Positions 50,790 through 62,269 of a stretch of DNA of 64,000 nucleotides are shown here, one piece after another. The DNA lies in the NCBI RefSeq assembly GCF_943734655.1, contig NC_071354.1, positions 156,509,142 through 156,573,141 on the forward strand, given 5' to 3'. A program made the translations under genes and the position numbers. How positions within the stretch are numbered: position 1 is the stretch's first letter; every line of letters begins with the position of its first letter. This stretch comes from Sabethes cyaneus. Its lineage: Eukaryota; Arthropoda; Insecta; Diptera; Culicidae. Under the pieces are notes generated by a model. It searched no databases. It was not told where the DNA came from and saw only the letters and a program-made list of their open reading frames with translations.

Positions 50790-53700
50790 ATGATGACGAC
50801 TCTTCCGTTTTCAATTTTTTGTTTTCTGCTTGATTTGCAAATTTACTTGCGGTGTTTAGTTGACTATATTTATTACCGTTTTTTCCATTCATCATTCATG
50901 CATGCTTATTCGATTTGCCTCTACTCGATGGTCACTTTCTCTTTGTCATGCTTTTCCTATTTTTTATTCATTCTTCTTTCCATTTTCAATTTGACTTGCC
51001 CATTTCGCCTTCTAATTGATTTTTCTCATTTAGTTTTCCCACTTACGTTTCCAGTTTTCTTTCTCATTTCATAATTTCACCCCTATCTATTTCCTTTTTC
51101 TATTCTTCTATTCTCTATTTGCTTTTCCCAAATCTCTTTCCAGTTTCTATTTTTCACGGTCCTCCATGTTTTTCCATTTCCCTTTCTCATTTTCCTTTTG
51201 CCATTTACTTTACCCATACTCTTTTTCCACTTCCCTTCCTTGTTTCTGCTTCTCATTCGAGCTTCTTTATTTGCATGTTTCGTTCCGTTTCCCTTTACAT
51301 TACTCTTTTTCCATATTTTTTCTTTTGAATTCCTTGGCATTTTATTTTCTGTTTCATTTCCCCATTTCACTTTGTCCGACTTTTCTTCTCCATTTTCTTT
51401 TTGCACACCCACCTGTTTTTTATCATTTTCCTCCCTATTTTTTCCCAATTTGCATTCCTATTTCACTTTTCAATTTGAGTCTTTTAATTTGCTGTTATGT
51501 CTCCCTTTTACTTTGTCGTTTTTATATCTTTTTCCATTCTCATCGTCTTTTAGTTGGTTTTATTACGTCTGCTTCCAATTGAACTTTCTTCGACTTTCCT
51601 ATTTCATTTATTTTACTTTGCGTTGCTTTTATATCTTTTTCGAATACCTCTTTTCTACCTCCTTTTCCATATATCTTTTCCCATATTTTACTACTTAAGT
51701 TTTTTGTCATTTGCCTTGTACAGTTTTCGTTCTTGCTCCTCTTTCTGGTTTTTTAAAATTGCTGTTTTCTGTGTCTCTTATAGTTAGAATTCCGTACTTT
51801 CCCTAGTTTTTTAACTTCCACATCTTTATATTTTCACCCAATTCCCATCTCACTTTCTTTTCTTTCAACTATTTGATTTCACAGTTTCCTTTTCACATTT
51901 TCTTTTCTCGTTTCATTTTCCCATTCCCTTACTGTTTACATTTACTTGTGTCCATTTTTATAACTCATATATCTTTCCGAAATTCCTTTTTTAGTTCCTT
52001 TTCCAATTTACCTATCAGGCTTTCAGTTCTTTTCCCTGTCCCATTTTGCTTTACAATTTTTTTCTCAATTCTCCAAATGGGACTGACATTCTAAGTACTG
52101 CTTCCCATTGCAATTTTCTTCTCGTATTTTGCTTCCTGTAGATTTTTCCTATTTGTCTTTTCTATTTCCCTTTCCTTCTTTACCGGTTTTCTTTTCCATT
52201 TCTGTTGCCTACTTCTCTTCGCCATTTTCTATTCCCATTTTCGTATTTTCATTTCCTGTCCCCTTCTTATTTTAATTTTTTATTTTGCTTTCTCATGTTC
52301 CTTTCCTTCCTTTCCCATCTTCTTTGTTAAATACCCAATTTCTTTTTCTGTTTACTCATTCAATTCTATTTCAACATTTGCATATCTCACTTTTTTACTC
52401 ATTTCTATCTATTATTTTATTTTTGCCTTTCCCTTTTTTATTTCCCTATTCATTTTACATTTCCATCCGTCTTCGTATGTCTTACTGATATTTCCATTTC
52501 CATTTATGACAAAATGTTTTACATTTCCCTTCCCTCTATCTTTCCAACTTCGTAGCTTCCTTCCTTAACTTCTTAATGTAACTTCTGCTTCCTTCCATAT
52601 CTCTATATTAAACCAGTTTTTCTCCTTTGCCTTTCGCATTTATCTTCCACATTTTTCACCCATCTTTTCCAGCTCCATTTATGCTTTTGATTTTCCATTT
52701 CTATCGCCACTCCTCAATCACTTTTCCAACTTGTCTCTTTTCTTTCTCTTTCCAATTTAGCTTTTGAATTTTCCCTAATAATTGCACTTTTCCATTTGTC
52801 ATTCACACTTTCCCCAGAATTCTCATTCTTCACAGTTCTCATTCCTTTTCGCTCATTTTTTGTTCACATGTTCGTTTTTCATTATTATTTGTTCTTTTTC
52901 TTTCTTATTTCAATTTTGGCTTTCCCATTTCGTTGTTGATTTTCCATTTTCTGCTCCTATTTCGCTTTCCAATTGTTTGCTTTCATTTGCCTGTCTCAAT
53001 TCCTAAGAAGTTTTTTAGTTTAATATCTCACTCCCCTTCTTTATTTCAATCTCTTATCTTTTTTCCCTTTCTTATTTTGCTTTCTTATTTCCTTTATCAT
53101 ATATCGATTTTTACATTTTACTTATTCATTCCCTTTATTATCTAACTTTTCCACTTCTTTTCCGTACTGCATTTTTTTCTTTTTTTTTTGTTTGGTTTAC
53201 TTTTCTGGTTTTTCGTTTAATTTTTTTCGTTTACTTGTTCCCCTTCCTCACTCAAAACACCAAATCATTCTTATTCTATTTTCACATTCCCGATTATCTT
53301 TCCCATTTCTCTGCCTATTTCACATCTCCTCTCATTTTATTTTATTATTTCTATTATTTCAAAATGGCAGTCTTTTGCCTTTTGTTGTAGATTTACTCAT
53401 GTTTCTTTGTCATTTCTCACTCCCTCTTTCATTTCTATTTCGCATTTCTCCGTTACGTTGCCCCTTCTATTTTCATTTTTCTCCATTATACTTCCCATTT
53501 TGTTTTCTCTGGATCCCTTCTCTGCTTCCTTTCCTTTTCCTTTCCGACTTCTGTTTATTTTTCCCAATTTTTATTCCCATATCCGCATTTTCTCTTATCA
53601 CTTCTTGTTTTTCTTTTTTAATTTTGCTTTTTCATTTCCTTGCTACATTCTCATTTGCTTTTCTTATTTCACTTTCCAATTACATTCTTTTATTTCCATG

Positions 53701-55200
53701 ATTCATTTTTTCTTCATTTCTATCTTTTATCTTCTTTTCACTTTTCCCTTTCTCATTTCCATTTCCCATTATCACCCCTCTTCGTATCAGTTATTGATAT
53801 TCATTTCCCATTTCTATTTTCTTTTTGTTGTGTTCTTTCCGCCCATACATTTATCCTTCCATTAATAAAATTTGTCGTTCAGACCTTTCTTTCCTTTACA
53901 ACCCGCCTTTTAAACTTCATCTTGCTTTTTCCCTTTCCCACTTACCTTTCCCATTTTTCTTTCTTGTTTATTTTTCCTAGTTCTATTGCTGCTTAGTAAT
54001 TTTCCCTTACCACTTCTCATTTACTTTTTCCAACTGCTCAATTAGCTTCGAGGTACGATGCCGGTCTAACAAGCCAGTCGTCGTATGTTCGCATTTCGGT
54101 TGGACGGGAATCTCGGGAGGATCATCGCAATTGCCCCGAAATTGTCTTGTACTCTAATATGCGGCTGCGAAATACGTTTGTACTCAAGGGGGGTTCGCTT
54201 TTTACTTTTACAATACACTCTTTGGTTTCACTTTCCGATTGAGCTTTTTTATTTTCGCTATCTATTTCTCTATCCCATATCTGTTTCATATTATCCTTTC
54301 TATATTTCCTGTAGCATTTTTCCTACTTCTCTTTCACATGTTCTATTCTCACGTTCACTTCCTTATTATCTTGCCTGTTTCCCCTTTTATTTCTCATTTT
54401 CTTTTTCTATTTCCCTTTTCAATTATACTCTTTCATTTTGCTATCTCATTTTTTATTCATTTCTGTTTTTATTTTTATTTTTACCATAGCTTTTCCTATT
54501 TCTCTTTCCATGTCACATTTCCATTACTCTTCTTATCATCTACCGTTATTCGTTTCTCAGCTTTCCATTTTTTTCACTGTCTTATTCCGCTTAATCACTT
54601 TCAGTCTTCCATATCATTCCCATTCCCCATTCTATTTTAACTTTTCCATTTATTTTCCCCATTTTTCTGTCTATTTCACATTCCCACCTCCTTTTATTTT
54701 CCCTTCTCTTTTCGACTTTTTCGAGTGAATTGCTTAACTGTTTCAATTTTCCTATTACAGGTTTCTTTTACATTTTCCCCTTCTTTAGTTTTTTTGAATT
54801 TATTATCTTCTTTCACTTCCTAAACTTTGTCTTTCGTCTTCACATCTTTAGTTCACTTATTCATTTGCTTTTTCCAATTTGCATTAATTTCTACGTTGGT
54901 ATGTTCCGTTTATTATTTTCCTTTACCAATTCCTTTTTTTAATTTGTTTATATCGATTCGTCTTTCCATTTCAATTGCTCGTTTCGGTTGCCCTTCCATT
55001 TTCTTGCACATTTTGTCCTGTCATATTCCTTTTCATATTCATTGTTTCTCTTTCAAATTTTTCATTTCCTATTTTTTTTGTTGTCTTCAAAAGTAAATTC
55101 CTAATCCCTTTTCAGATTTCTTATAATCTTTGCCTATTTTTCATTTCCAACTTGCTTTCCTATTTTTCCTTCTCAGAGCATAGTTTCCTTTTCCAAAACT
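50790..55200. repeat. Long degenerate pyrimidine-rich array (about 4.4 kb)
   Basis: Strong C/T strand bias throughout, with recurrent words CCATTTTC, TTTCCCATTTC, TTCCTTTTCCATTT and CTTTTTCCA at an irregular period of about 12-16. The array is interrupted by a SINE at 54,045-54,187 and weakens near both ends. Many plus frames of 70-169 codons rich in Phe, Ser, Leu, Pro and His (for example 51,198-51,698, 53,192-53,701 and 53,407-53,865) are artefacts of low stop density in CT-rich DNA. Confidence 0.85.
54045..54187 (+). mobile_element. tRNA-derived SINE inside the pyrimidine array
   Basis: Plus orientation: TTAGCTTCGAGGTACGATGCCGG (A-box), CGTCGTATGTTCGCATTTCGG (B-box, one change from GTTCGAATC), TTGTCTTGTACTC and CTGCGAAATACG; the 3' end is lost. 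Confidence 0.72.
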
Positions 55201-55449
55201 TTTCTGAATATTTTTCTGTACTAGTTGGAAGCTCAGTACTATAATACTGTACAGTGGGATTTTGAATTTGACAAAACATCTCCCAAGTAATATTAAAAGT
55301 TTTATTACACGATTATGGTAGTTTTTTTACCAAATTTCGTTATAAATACCATTATGAAAGTGCAACAAACTCAAACTGTTACTTAGGATGCGTGTCATCT
55401 ATAAAATATTTACTTATTTGATTGACTTTCTGTCTCAATACACCGCTCA
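55201..55449. other. Non-coding sequence
   Basis: AT-rich, no feature. Confidence 0.3.
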
Positions 55450-55655
55450 CTTAGCTTCGAGGTACGATACTGGTCTAACAAGCCAGTCGTCGCATGTTCG
55501 AATCTCGGCTAGGCGGTGCTTGCTTGATAGAGTCAGTAAGATCGTTACACTGGCCCCGTAATTTTCCTGTACTCTAAACAGCCGGCTGCGAAGTCTGTCG
55601 ATAAAGAAGGGTAATGTCTAATGACGGTTTAAGCCCACGACTTTGCTTTGCTCTG
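55450..55655 (+). mobile_element. tRNA-derived SINE
   Basis: Plus orientation: TTAGCTTCGAGGTACGATACTGG, CGTCGCATGTTCGAATCTCGGC (good B-box), CCCCGTAATTTTCCTGTACTC, CTGCGAAGTCTGTCG and a final ACTTTGCTTTGC; about 200 bp and nearly complete. Confidence 0.78.
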
Positions 55656-56367
55656 GCTTAATACATAGCCTGCTGTCGAATTAAAATTTTAACACTAAAC
55701 TTTTTTGACAACTTCAACCACTGTATAGGTAAAACAGTGTGAAAGGAAAAAGAAAGTGTTTGATATGGATAGATTTTCTTTTCGACGATACAGTCCGAAT
55801 CCTCTGATCACCAAATGTATAGTTCTCTAGCTCCCAATATAGCCGCTCACTAGTGTGGGCCCGATTGCGATCGTCACCACGGATCACTTGTAGTGAAGCA
55901 CTCACCGAAGATCATTTTGATTAAATTCCCAGAAATAAATGTTCGTATCAAATAAATGAGTTTTTGTTGAAACAAACTTTGAATTGTGATATTCAGCCAC
56001 GGTGAGCCTCGACCTGCCCCAATAGAAAGTAACATTAAAATAGCCACATTATTTTCCAAACCAATTAAAACTAATCTTTTGTTCCGGCCTATAATAAAAT
56101 TATAATTTTTCAAATCACTTGAAATGCATTTTGAGTAATCACCTTGTGACAGTCAAACCATTGCAAAATCGATTGCAGCCCAACTGTATCATTGATGATT
56201 TTTTTCTTTGCTCTTAAAACTATTATAGAGACATCAGCAAGAAGGTTGCAAGTACTTTTTTGTAGGTATGAAGCTTGTCTGGCATAAAAATGAGTTAGTC
56301 TCGGGACATATCGAACAATGTGCTATTATCACAATCATGCAGCACGTTCTGGAAAATGCTCGTACCA
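55656..56367. other. Non-coding sequence
   Basis: Minus frames at 55,714-56,113 have no motifs; no gene supported. Confidence 0.35.
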
Positions 56368-56375
56368 GTCGGAAG

Positions 56376-56650
56376 CAGGGTTGCCATATGCACAGATTAT
56401 TCTGAGTTTAATCCCCTGTACAGAATCTGTGTGCATAGAATACACCTTTTCGCCAAATACACAGTTTAAACAGATTATTAAACTTTTACAATGAGAGTGA
56501 AAGAGACGGAAATAGTCAGCATTATGACTCTCCGTCTCTTTCGCTCTCATTGTTTTGCATTGGACAGATTTTTGCGCAGATGTTTTTCTTCGCTGTACAG
56601 ATGGGTAGATTTTGCCAATAAAACACACAGAATTATATGTGGCATCCCTG
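56376..56650. mobile_element. hAT-type MITE, copy 2, perfect 8-bp target duplication
   Basis: CAGGGTTGCCATATG...ATGTGGCATCCCTG, flanked by GTCGGAAG at 56,368-56,375 and 56,651-56,658. Opposite orientation to 37,128-37,419. The centre carries an almost perfect inverted pair GAGAGTGAAAGAGACGG ... CCGTCTCTTTCGCTCTC (about 56,489-56,549). Confidence 0.9.
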
Positions 56651-56658
56651 GTCGGAAG

Positions 56659-58030
56659 TGCACATGCTGGCTAAGGGGTTTTGTACTTAATAAACCAATA
56701 GGTATAACTTTTTAATTAATATTTTTTTCGCAAGCAACGAACGAAGATGTGTTTTTTTGCATCGGATTTTTTTCTTTTTTAATTTTTACGCCTTCAAAGC
56801 GCATTTATCCTATTCAGTACTAAACTGAAGGCGGGATTTCATTTTACGATACCATTTCCGAATGAGATATTACACTGTACATGCATTAGGGTGTCGTTTC
56901 AGTAGATTATTTCAATGGAAAAGAGGCAGAAATGTGGATATGTAAATACAGAATATTCCTGTAGTGCTAATTACGAGCAATTCGGTTTTTATTTCAATCT
57001 GTCACATAATTAATGACTTCGTAATGAATCTTTTACAAACGATTCTGACTGGTTAGGGCACACCAGTGGTTGAAAACTGCTTTATTCCATCGTTTATAGA
57101 CAATACTATCAACCAGCTGGAAAATTTTCATTTTTCTTCGTGTCACCCTAAAATTTTCTACCGCAGAGTTTTACACCCACTTTAGGTTCGCCGTGAATAC
57201 CGGCAGCTGTTAGGATTTTCCTCATCGTAAACTGCGGTTGATTTAATGGCACAAAGAATAATCGGTACGTGCGCCTGTTTTTCTATGACTTTAAGGAACA
57301 GACACAAACAGAGCCTGCAGCCAGTTTTAAAGGAAGAAATTTTTTTAACGAAAATCATGGTATAGCTCTATTTTACATAGTATATAGTACTGCCTTTTAT
57401 GCGGCAAATTTTCAACAAACGATTATTAAATTACTATAACCAAAATCCTCCACTACTCTTTCTAATGTACTTCCCGTTTTAACCTGTACGCCATCGCGTG
57501 AATGGTCTACATCTTTCATAAAACCTTTTTGACTGATCAGGGCTAAACTGCAGTATTATCTTAGGAACAACTGTTGCATCTTTCGTGGAATGATGGCACA
57601 GGAGGAGTAAGTAAGTACAGACTGTTATTGCATAGTTTTATGCATTGTTGAAACTTAAGTGCGCAATTTCCAGTTCATCTGCACACAATTCCAACATCGC
57701 TTGTCGGGATTCATGTGAGCAAAGCGTATGCGGAAAGTGCCACTTTATCATAATAGTTTACATTTTTTCTGAAAAGGTACAGCGAATAAAAAGTAAATGC
57801 AAAACTTTTTGAAGTAATCGCAAAATGTTTTATAATGATCTGATATTACAATATTGAATAATCTTTTTATGACCGCTAACATACTTTTAAGTAGAGTTCT
57901 GTTATACCGGTTACTAACTTATGGCGAATATCAATCAATCAAACAAGCAATTTCTGTTCTACTGAAACCGATTTCCGAATAACTGAACAATAGTCGACAA
58001 TGTTAACAAACTACCCTATTCTACTTTCAG
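56659..58030. other. Non-coding sequence, probably intron upstream of the Ig exon
   Basis: AT-rich, no repeat recognised. It ends in the acceptor ATTCTACTTTCAG (58,018-58,030). AGGGTGTCG (56,889) and GTGTCACCCT (57,140) are inverted but otherwise unsupported as ends. Confidence 0.4.
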
Positions 58031-58357
58031 ACTTTGTACGCGCATTCGACTCACACCTAAGGGGGCCTTCATTCGTGATGGAACCTCCTCCGCGGCTTGA
58101 ATTTTCCAACTCGTCCGGCGGTTGGCTGGACTGTTCCGCCTCAGGGAGCCCACAGCCCACTATCGACTGGCTGTCGGTGGACGGTACGTCCGTCGGCGAT
58201 GTGGGCGGTGTCCGGCGGGTGCTACGAAATGGAACGCTAGTCCTGTTGCCCTTTCCTGCCGCGGCCTACCGACAGGACATTCACAGTACAATCTATCGGT
58301 GCGTAGCATCGAACACCGTTGGGCGGGTTATTTCCCGGGACGTGCAAGTGCGAGCAG
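58031..58357 (+). CDS. Isolated Ig-domain exon of a Dscam-family cell adhesion protein
   Basis: A 327-bp exon between acceptor TTTCAG and donor GTAACT, phase 1 at both ends, as usual for Ig-module exons. It encodes F-V-R-A-F-D-S-H-L-R-G-P-S-F-V-M-E-P-P, then F-S-N-S-S-G-G, the first Ig Cys in L-D-C-S-A-S-G, Trp in I-D-W-L-S, D-V-G-G-V-R-R, G-T-L-V-L-L-P-F, Y-R-Q-D-I-H-S-T-I-Y-R-C (second Ig Cys) and V-G-R-V-I-S-R-D-V-Q-V-R-A. G-P-x-F, F-S-N-S-x-G and R-x-V-x-S-R-D-V-x-V are typical of Ig1 in insect Dscam proteins (homophilic neuronal receptors). Which Dscam paralogue is not settled; Dscam2/3/4-like is plausible. No other exon was found, so it depends on exons outside the window. Confidence 0.85.
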
Positions 58358-59445
58358 GTAACTAATGCAATGTGTGGCAGTAAAGTGGCCGAAAGTGTTG
58401 TAAATTGCATCATCAATAACACAAATTACTAGCCCGAAATTTTTCATAACCGACGAGGATCATTTAATAACTAATTTTAATACTTGTCTTTCTTTCTCTC
58501 AAAAAACAGCACACCATTGAATTATTCACCATCAAAACAATATTGTTGACTTTTGCTACCAGTACAATTATTATTACAGCAATTTGTAAACTTAAGTTCT
58601 ATTGCCTCAATTTACAACCACCGCCTTCAGCACGTTCACTGCGCGAAACCGGCCATTAAACAGGAGGACAAAAAATGTCCTCCTCATTCTGCTATAGCTA
58701 CACGCTGTTTTGGGAAACTGTTCCGCTTGGACACGATCCCAATCACATTATAAGCGAAAATCTTCAAGTACGTGATAGGAATTAATTTTCAAAAATGCCG
58801 GTCGGCAGACCAGCAGCCAGCTGCTGGCTGACTGTATTTAGAGGCTTGCTCTCCGCAAAGCGCGTGTACTTGACTCAACGGGCAGAGACTACGGTATACG
58901 GTCGACAGGAGACTTTCAGAAACGACAGTGACTCGACAACTATTACCATAACATAGGAAACACTCTCTAATGCCAGTGATGAAGACGAAATGGTGCCCCT
59001 GATTATGCTTTCAGATGGCGATGAGACCACGGAAAAAATGACTTTAGAATAGCGTATAAAGTGCTTCAACCAGTTAAATTATACTTCACGATTGTGTTTT
59101 GAAACATAAAAAGAAATCAGTATTGTTTCCTGACGAGAATCCAACTGGTTTAATCAGCTGTTTTAAATTGGGTTTCGCTAACAGTTGAGCAATGATTTCT
59201 TTCTTTTATTGCATGGTAGGTATAATTTCAAATAATTTTTATAAGAACTCATTAATTGAACTGTAGAAAAAAGGGGAAACATTTTTTAACAGTGATTGTA
59301 TGCAAAGTGCAAAGCCTATTTATACGAGACCTGCCATTTGTAATTTTTTTGTTCATAACATTGTTGCGAATCGAACGAAAAACAAGAACTGTCCACATAC
59401 TCGTCAATAGGGCGATTTATATATTTTGGACTGGCGTTAAAAAAG
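58358..59445. other. Probable intron sequence after the Ig exon
   Basis: No gene supported. A small hairpin AGGAGGACA...TGTCCTCCT lies at 58,662-58,684, and CAGCAGCCAGCTGCTGGCTG near 58,808 is locally symmetrical. Confidence 0.4.
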
Positions 59446-59655
59446 CAAAGCCAAGCCTAGGGGCTACATTCCGTCATCGAAACTTGACTTTCTGTTTGTG
59501 TACGACAGACTTCGCTGCCAGCTGTTAGAATACAGGACAATTGCAGGGCCAGTTGCTACGAGTTGCTATGATTCCAACAGCCTCTCCCAGCCGTGATTCG
59601 AACATACGACGACTGGCTTATTAGGCTAGCATCATACCTCGAGGCCAACTGGGAG
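59446..59655 (-). mobile_element. tRNA-derived SINE
   Basis: Minus orientation: AGTTGGCCTCGAGGTATGATGC (A-box), CGTATGTTCGAATCACGGC (B-box), body with CCTGCAATTGTCCTGTATTC and an end GGAATGTAGCCCCTAGGCTTGGC. It contains a 9-bp local duplication (GAGTTGCTA). Confidence 0.78.
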
Positions 59656-59876
59656 GCGTACACTATTTTGAACATTTCTATTTAATGTTGCCGTAAATGA
59701 CCATATCGACCGCGTAACGCCTGTCCAAAATACATGAGTCACCCTATAGGTTGAGCTTAATTTCCTGTTTGGGTCTGACTGGGCAAGCTATCACTATTCA
59801 AACTCGACCAAACAGGGGTGCAACGTACAACGACAATGGCGTTGCTGTAAATACCAAGGAGTCGGATCCGGCCAAT

Positions 59877-61202
59877 AGGGTAATTTGGGGGAATTTGGAC
59901 ACCCTTAGCAAATCACCTATTATCCCAAAATTTATGAATTAAAACTTAAAAAAAGTTGAATCGTATACTGAGATTTACTTGTTTTCTGTTTAACAGCGGA
60001 GTTTCACAATTGTATCTAGCTTAGTTTTGCTAAAATATGTTAAAATAAAAATAATGATTTTTTGGCATCAAAATTTAGTTTGGGGTGATATGGACACCCA
60101 CTGGGGTGAAATGGACAATGTCTAAAAAACTGTTGTTTTTAACGAAATAACATATTGTGGCTCATAGCAGATAACAGATTAACTAGTAATAGTGTCTCGA
60201 GCTCAATTCCGTCTATCTGAGTGGAAGAGCCAGTTCATAAATTATACCAATATAACTTTAATTTTTTTGCAACTAAACAAAACCATAATTCGATTAATCT
60301 AGATCTTATTTAAAGTCTTATTCCACATTTGCTACATGCAAATGCTTCTGCATCAGTTCCTGGTAGCTCAGAGCGGTAGTCAAACCTAAAGCTAAAATAC
60401 TTGCGATAACAAAATGAATGTGACATTGCATTTCGCACAACCATAGGTATTCAGGGATTAGCCCCGAGTGCCTCTAAAATCACATAGTTTAATATGAATC
60501 TGAGTATGAGTGGAAATGACCAGAGAAATATTTCATTTAGTTTGTTCTCAAACACACCGAAACCCGATTATTAAAAGCCCTTACTTTTGTTGCGAATGTT
60601 CGCTTTGGCGATCATACGTTATTACCGGAATTGCAAATACTCTCAAATACTCAAAATCCATTCTTGATTGCCTGTAATGGTTTTTTCGGTGGATACTTGT
60701 TTTAACATCACATGCACATCTTTTTTAACTTTTTCGGTACCAAGAATCAATTAGACCGAAAAAATGGTTTAAAATCAACTTGACCATTTCACCCCCCAAA
60801 AGAAACTGTCCATTTCACCCCACACAGCATACAATATGAGTTTAAAAAATTGGATTTGTTTTTATACAATCTAGCTATAATTTTTTATTAAACAGTTTCT
60901 CTTATGTAGCCAAACAGAGCTGCACTGCACAATAATTTGAAAAGTTTGTTAAATCACTGGAAAAACCTTAAAACCTTGAGCATAAAAATTACATCTGGTG
61001 TCGTTTTAGGCAGTTGTTTTGTTTACGTTTACATTTGGCAACACCTGTCAATGTTAAGCCCATTTTTTTACGTTAATGATGGTATAAGAAGATAAGGAAG
61101 AAGTTGAGAATAATGTGAAAGCAGAGGAACTGGTACTTTCCGAGATAAAGCACCTGTTCATTTTACCCCAGGAGTCCAAATGACCCCAAACGACTCTACC
61201 CT
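59877..61202. mobile_element. TIR element, AGGGTA...TACCCT, with iterated TTTGGGGTNATTTGGACACC words
   Basis: Left AGGGTAATTTGGGGGAATTTGGACACCC and right GGAGTCCAAATGACCCCAAACGACTCTACCCT-type ends are inverted. Further inside, TTTGGGGTGATATGGACACCCACTGGGGTGAAATGGAC (about 60,079) and GACCATTTCACCCCCCAAAAG...CCATTTCACCCCAC (about 60,780-60,825) repeat the same words in the matching orientations. About 1.33 kb; no transposase frame. Confidence 0.7.
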
Positions 61203-61720
61203 GGAACTAAAGCCGATTGAGGTTGAACGGTGTTGAACAGAAGGCAGGAAATACCTGCCCTTGCAAACTTGATAACGCTGTGCGCCATCCATCGTATCTT
61301 TAATCAGTCTTATCAGCTTCCTGTTTTCGTCCGTTATTTTCCATAGCTCTTCACGCTCGATAGTATCATAGGCGGCTTTGAAATCTCTCAATAGTTGATA
61401 TGTAGGGACTTGGCATTAGTGACACTTTCGGAGGATCTGCCGCAACACTAAGATGTGGTCCGTTGTTGATTGTCCGTCCACACTCCGATCTGAGAAAGCC
61501 CTTATAGGCGAGATGGTGTCGAGAATAGTGATCGCTCGGTAGTTACGCCACACCAACTTGGCACCCTTCTTATATATTGGGCATATTACACCCTTCTTCC
61601 ACTCTTCTCTGCTCCCTTCTTACTGTTCTTCAGTTGCTTGACGGCAACCACTTCAATAGCTTTACCTATTGTGGGAGTCGGCACATCTCCATCATCTCCA
61701 TCTCCATCTCCATTATCTGC
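61203..61720 (-). pseudogene. LINE family A N-terminal RT fragment
   Basis: Minus strand: V-P-T-P-T-I-G-K-A-I and L-K-N-S-K-K (61,600-61,700), W-K-K-G-V-I-like block, then F-K-A-A-Y-D-T-I-E-R-E-E-L-W-K-I (61,330-61,385, palm box A) and R-K-L-I-R-L-I-K-D-T-M-D-G-A-Q. It is the segment that would precede the parts seen at 700-1,690. Frameshifts. It abuts the right end of the TIR element exactly at 61,202, suggesting that element inserted into the LINE. Confidence 0.72.
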
Positions 61721-62269
61721 CGTACTGATTTAATCATTCCCCTAGCTGTCTTGGTATTTCGCCTCTACACCATTCAGGTGCATACCTTAATGCAGTCGAG
61801 TTAATCCCGCCAGTGACTTGCAGTCGCCCCGATCCTGTACTCGAGCATGGAGAGGAAGATCCATCCGCTATCGCAGACAAATACTCGCAACGTAGTAATC
61901 TTAACCCATTATGTCCTAGCGTATGATATATCATACCCCGTCTTCAAAACCTGTTTACTGCTGAAGTTAGCATTGTTAATATATCATTACAAGAGAGATA
62001 AGACATCAGTCCGATATATGTGTAAGATAATCTGTCAGTTTTTGTTATTTTATCTGTATTTTCAACAGCCCAAAGCTGTAATAAATGGCAGAAAAAAGTT
62101 GAAAAAATGAAGAAAAAAACTTTATCTCCAAAACGCATGAAAAACTATTTGGGACGAAACATTACCTGAAATGTGAAATGCTATTTATATGTAAAGTCTA
62201 TCACAAAATTGGATAAGAAATATGTAAACAACTTTGTAATTTGTTTGTTGAACTTATAAAAATTCTATA
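61721..62269. other. Non-coding sequence
   Basis: No gene; ATCTCCATCTCCATC iterations at about 61,690-61,716 border the LINE. TGATATATCA at 61,925 is a short palindrome. Confidence 0.35.

Noticed and set aside
51166..54728. Numerous plus-strand frames of 70-169 codons rich in Phe, Ser, Leu, Pro and His
   Set aside because: They tile a C/T-rich array in several frames at once; stop codons are rare there by composition. No domain, signal or splice structure.
60355..60400. tRNA-like A-box (GGTAGCTCAGAGCGGTAG)
   Set aside because: No B-box or acceptor-stem pairing at the expected distance.
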